Assembly: GCF_964036595.1 (NCBI RefSeq)
Contig: NZ_OZ038523.1
Coordinates: 3,974,501-4,038,500, forward strand
Length of the DNA: 64,000 nt
From: Tenacibaculum sp. 190524A05c
GTDB taxonomy: Bacteria > Bacteroidota > Bacteroidia > Flavobacteriales > Flavobacteriaceae
Reading direction: 5' to 3'
Program-made: the position numbers and the translations under genes
Shown here: positions 61,353 to 64,000 of the stretch, one piece after another
How the letters are laid out: every line of letters starts with the position of its first letter
Numbering within the stretch: the first letter of the stretch is position 1
The notes under the pieces: model-generated
What the model saw: the letters and a program-made list of their open reading frames with translations, nothing else
Database searches by the model: none
Told to the model about the DNA's origin: nothing

Positions 61353-62258
61353 ATGGGAAGAGGAAGTTTTTTAATAAGAGGAGGTAAAGGAAAGATAGGT
61401 TTTGGCGAAAGACAAATTACTCCAGGAGATGTAATTACATTTAATGAAGATAATTCTGAAGAATTGTTTTTGGTAAACAGAAGATTAGATGGATTAGCAT
61501 TAATAGCGAATAATAGTTATAGAACCTTAATCTATGATAGAGTTCCTGTGTTGGTTGTTAGTAATCCAGATTTTTCGAATCCATCATATTTTAACCCAAA
61601 TCCATATTTGATTTTAAAAAATGATAAGAACGAGTTCTTTTTTGGAGTTGATTCAAGTAAGCCCAATTCTCGTTTTAATCCAGTAGGGTCAATGATAAAA
61701 ATTGATGTAAATTCAACAGGAAGACTCACGAACATTATTCCAACGTTTTTTTGTCCAGGAGATTCTGGAGCAGTATATAAAGATTCAAAAGTTACTTTTT
61801 ATAAAATTTACCCTACATCTCCAAATACTACATCATTCAATTTTTCTAACGGACTAACATATAGTTTTACCGTTACAAGAGAAGATACACCTATAAATAA
61901 TGGAGCCTACAATTTAGCACTAATAGATGTGCCAACAAGAGCAAATGTTACGGCAGATGAGGTAAAAGCTGAAGTGAAAAACGGAGTACTATATTTAACA
62001 ATTAAAAACGCTTCAACATCAGATACAAGTGCAACTAGTTTTGTAGTCTGTCAGGTTCCTTCAAGTTATGTGCCTTCTAGAACAATTAATGTAAATCTAT
62101 TTAACCAACTAGGGGAATCGTTTTTTGGAACTTTAGATATAAACGGTGCACTAACGGTAATTGTTAATGGGAAAACACAAAATGGGTTGTATCTCCACAC
62201 TTCAATTCCTGTTTTAGATACAAGAGATCAAGCTATACCCGTTACTACTAAACTTTAA
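61353..62258 (+). CDS. Receptor-binding-like terminal fibre protein
   Basis: Protein of 301 residues, strand-rich. Residues 1-80 are a short beta domain (GRGSFLIRGGKGKIGFGERQ). The C-terminus, from about residue 230 (VCQVPSSYVPSRTINVNLFN, then GTLDINGALTVIVNGKTQNG and LYLHTSIPVL), recalls the tip domain of phage receptor-binding proteins, in which a P.-Y.P motif precedes strands with an I..dG.. pattern. It is the last gene of the cluster, the usual place for host-specific parts, and ends just before the terminator. Sugar or protein receptor unknown. Confidence 0.6.
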   Translation: MGRGSFLIRGGKGKIGFGERQITPGDVITFNEDNSEELFLVNRRLDGLALIANNSYRTLIYDRVPVLVVSNPDFSNPSYFNPNPYLILKNDKNEFFFGVDSSKPNSRFNPVGSMIKIDVNSTGRLTNIIPTFFCPGDSGAVYKDSKVTFYKIYPTSPNTTSFNFSNGLTYSFTVTREDTPINNGAYNLALIDVPTRANVTADEVKAEVKNGVLYLTIKNASTSDTSATSFVVCQVPSSYVPSRTINVNLFNQLGESFFGTLDINGALTVIVNGKTQNGLYLHTSIPVLDTRDQAIPVTTKL

Positions 62259-62272
62259 GTAACATAAAATAT

Positions 62273-62320
62273 AAAAGAAAAAATGCTTTAACATCCTTTT
62301 GTTAAGGCATTTTTTCTTTT
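62273..62320 (+). terminator. Terminator of the contractile-tail locus
   Basis: AAAAGAAAAAATGC-TTTAAC, an 8-base loop, then GTTAAGGCATTTTTTCTTTT. Long stem with one T-G pair and T-runs, 15 bases after the last gene of the cluster. Confidence 0.85.
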
Positions 62321-62458
62321 CAAGTAAGTTTTATTGAATTATTCTAAAAATATAAGCTTTTTATTATCAGAGTGATAAAAAAGTAAAAATTCTTAAAACA
62401 TAAGTTTTTTCTCTAAAAGATTGATTGTACTTTTCGCTTTTCAATCGAAAATCTATAC

Positions 62459-64000
62459 ATGATGAGTAAATACTATATTTTTGATTTCGATAGTACACTT
62501 ACTAAAGTAGAAGCGTTAGATGTTCTAGCAGAAATAACGCTGGCCAATAATCCCAAAAAAGAAGAGATTATTGAAGAAATTATTAAGATTACCAATCTGG
62601 GAATTGATGGCGAAATTTCCTTTACGCAGTCTTTAGAGCGTAGGATAAAATTGCTAAATGCAAAACGATCCGATTTAGATGTATTGATTAATGAACTTAA
62701 GAAGAGAGTTTCTTCTTCTATAGAAAGAAATAAAGAGTTTTTTGAAACATATTCTGATAATATCTACGTTATTTCGGCAGGTTTCAAAGAGTTTATCGTT
62801 CCTATCGTTGCAGAATACAATGTCCCAGCGGAAAGAGTTTTTGCAAACACTTTCGAATTTAGCGAAGAGGACGAAATTATTGGATTTGATAGAGATAATA
62901 TTCTATCGGTTCATAATGGTAAAATTGAGTGTCTTCAAAATTTACGATTAGATGGAGAAATTCAAATGATAGGAGACGGTTATAGTGATTATGTAACAAA
63001 AGAAGCAGGTGTTGCGGATAAGTTTTTTGCATATACAGAAAATGTAGAGCGTGAAAAAACTATTCAAAATGCCGATTATATTACACCAAATTTAGACGAA
63101 TTTTTATTTATAAACGATTTGCCAAGAAAGATATCTTATCCAAAAAATCGTATCAAAATGTTATTGTTAGAGAATATACATGCTGATGCGTACGAAAAAT
63201 TTTCTACTGATGGATTTACGGTAGAAACAGTTTCTAGAAGTTTACCAGAAGACGAATTAATTGAAAAACTTCAAGATGTTCATGTTTTAGGTATTCGTTC
63301 CAAAACTCAAGTAACACAGAAGGTCATAGAAAATGCTCCAAGATTATTAGCAGTAGGTGCATTTTGTATTGGAACAAAGCAAATTGATTTAGAAGCTTGT
63401 AAAGAAAACGGAATCGTAGTTTTTAATGCACCATACAGTAATACGCGTTCGGTTGTAGAATTAGCTATCGGAGAAATTATTATGCTAATGCGTAGTGTTT
63501 TCCAGCGAAGTACAGAAATTCACAATGGAGAGTGGAATAAAACTGCTCAAGGATCTAAAGAAGTTCGTGGGAAAAAATTAGGAATTGTTGGTTATGGTAA
63601 TATCGGAAAACAATTATCGGTTTTAGCAGAAGCTTTAGGAATGGATGTGTATTATTATGATGTTGAGGATAAATTAGCATTAGGTAACGCGACTAAGCTT
63701 AATTCGTTATCTGATTTATTATCTATTTCTGATGTTGTAACCTTACATGTAGATGATAACTCATTGAATAAGAATTATATCGGAGAGAAAGAAATTTCTC
63801 AAATGAAAGATGGTGCTCATTTAGTGAATTTATCTCGTGGATTTGTAGTTGACATTCCAGCATTAACCGCGGCGTTAAAATCAGGTAAATTAGCAGGAGC
63901 TGCTGTTGATGTTTATCCAGAAGAGCCTCGAAAAAATGGAGATTTCTACACAGAGTTAAAAGGATTGCCAAATGTGATTTTAACTCCACACGTTGGTGGT
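62459..64000 (+). CDS. Phosphoserine phosphatase-phosphoglycerate dehydrogenase fusion (SerB-SerA), partial at window end
   Basis: The frame is open from ATG 62459 (or the in-frame ATG 62462) to the window edge, 514 codons, with no stop. Residues about 1-200 are a HAD phosphatase: YYIFDFDSTLTKVEALD (catalytic DxDST), ISAGFKEFIVPI, then MIGDGYSDYVTKEAG. Residues about 235 on are a D-3-phosphoglycerate dehydrogenase: VHVLGIRSKTQVT, VVELAIGEIIMLMR, the NAD fold GIVGYGNIGKQLSVL, LVNLSRGFVVDI and VDVYPEEP, and TPHVGG at the edge. It joins the first and last steps of serine synthesis from 3-phosphoglycerate in one protein. It has its own unit after the cluster terminator. The missing 3' end probably contains the rest of the dehydrogenase and a regulatory domain. 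Confidence 0.9.
   Translation, partial: MMSKYYIFDFDSTLTKVEALDVLAEITLANNPKKEEIIEEIIKITNLGIDGEISFTQSLERRIKLLNAKRSDLDVLINELKKRVSSSIERNKEFFETYSDNIYVISAGFKEFIVPIVAEYNVPAERVFANTFEFSEEDEIIGFDRDNILSVHNGKIECLQNLRLDGEIQMIGDGYSDYVTKEAGVADKFFAYTENVEREKTIQNADYITPNLDEFLFINDLPRKISYPKNRIKMLLLENIHADAYEKFSTDGFTVETVSRSLPEDELIEKLQDVHVLGIRSKTQVTQKVIENAPRLLAVGAFCIGTKQIDLEACKENGIVVFNAPYSNTRSVVELAIGEIIMLMRSVFQRSTEIHNGEWNKTAQGSKEVRGKKLGIVGYGNIGKQLSVLAEALGMDVYYYDVEDKLALGNATKLNSLSDLLSISDVVTLHVDDNSLNKNYIGEKEISQMKDGAHLVNLSRGFVVDIPALTAALKSGKLAGAAVDVYPEEPRKNGDFYTELKGLPNVILTPHVGG

Larger units (their letters stand above)
47914..62258 (+). other. Contractile phage-tail-like (tailocin/CIS-type) gene cluster
   Basis: Eighteen genes on one strand, in the order of contractile tail modules: terminator-like, HTH, sheath, tube, chaperone-like, secreted beta-repeat, second chaperone-like, tube-initiator-like, hub, spike, small protein, gp25, LysM-like, baseplate J-like, wedge, collar fibre with Hint domain, fibre accessory and receptor-binding-like protein. 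No capsid, portal, terminase, integrase, holin or endolysin is seen, and no tape-measure gene. No AAA+ ATPase of the eCIS or ClpV kind is inside. Terminators lie before the sheath (48819-48852), after the tube (50852-50895) and at the end (62273-62320). A domesticated particle is the best reading; a decayed prophage is the alternative. Confidence 0.85.

Noticed and set aside
47914-62258. Complete prophage
   Set aside because: No integrase, terminase, portal, capsid or lysis gene, and no flanking direct repeats or tRNA could be seen.
47914-62258. Canonical eCIS (Afp/PVC-like)
   Set aside because: No AAA+ ATPase of the Afp15 kind, no tape measure and no obvious effector genes in the locus.

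Overview
The window is AT-rich chromosomal DNA from a marine-type member of the Flavobacteriaceae (Bacteroidota). Supporting evidence: type IX secretion C-terminal signals of both types (A on the nuclease at 35771-37501, B on the PKD protein at 41820-43901), a PorP/SprF protein, a CAL67264-type small membrane protein, a SerB-SerA fusion, and promoters of the TTG-N19/20-TAnnTTTG class. A Tenacibaculum-like genus is plausible but cannot be settled by eye. No rRNA, tRNA, CRISPR, integrase or transposase gene was seen.

Layout. 0.1-3.1 kb: five small orphan genes on the minus strand, with palindromic elements between some of them (cassette-like). 3.3-10.7 kb: YebC, a methylcrotonyl-CoA-type carboxylase beta subunit, and a RamB/ScfR-like regulator facing the glyoxylate-shunt genes aceB and aceA. 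A 14-bp palindrome sits at the aceB promoter. 10.9-15.3 kb: a coiled-coil protein, an unknown protein and a AAA+ ATPase. 15.3-26 kb: an LRR-like lipoprotein, an RDD protein, an amidohydrolase-NTF2 fusion, a membrane protein, a giant CheB-CheR-PAS protein and two AraC regulators. 26.5-30.9 kb: a DUF6638-like protein and membrane proteins that may belong with the AAA+ cluster. 31-36 kb: an EamA transporter, a MarR-GNAT fusion, and a divergent DoxX-OsmC-FMN reductase-MarR-pirin operon. 35.8-47.5 kb: secreted nuclease, dienoyl-CoA reductase, CBM48 and aspartic-protease proteins, a T9SS cargo/PorP pair, EttA and a lipoprotein. 62.5-64 kb: the 5' part of a SerB-SerA fusion gene, cut by the window edge.

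The most interesting segment is 47.9-62.3 kb, a one-direction locus for a contractile phage-tail-like particle: tail terminator-like protein, tiny HTH protein, sheath, tube, two paralogous chaperone-like proteins with a secreted beta-repeat protein between them, tube-initiator-like protein, hub, OB-fold spike, gp25, LysM-like protein, baseplate J-like wedge, a second wedge protein, fibre, and two distal fibre genes. No capsid, terminase, portal, lysis, integrase or recognisable tape-measure gene is present, and no eCIS/T6SS-type ATPase lies in the locus. The 865-residue fibre carries a tail collar domain, PKD-like and BACON-like modules, and then an intein-like (Hint/BIL) domain. That domain runs from Cys683 to His836-Asn837 and is followed by a 28-residue C-terminal peptide, which suggests a self-processing fibre on a domesticated contractile machine.
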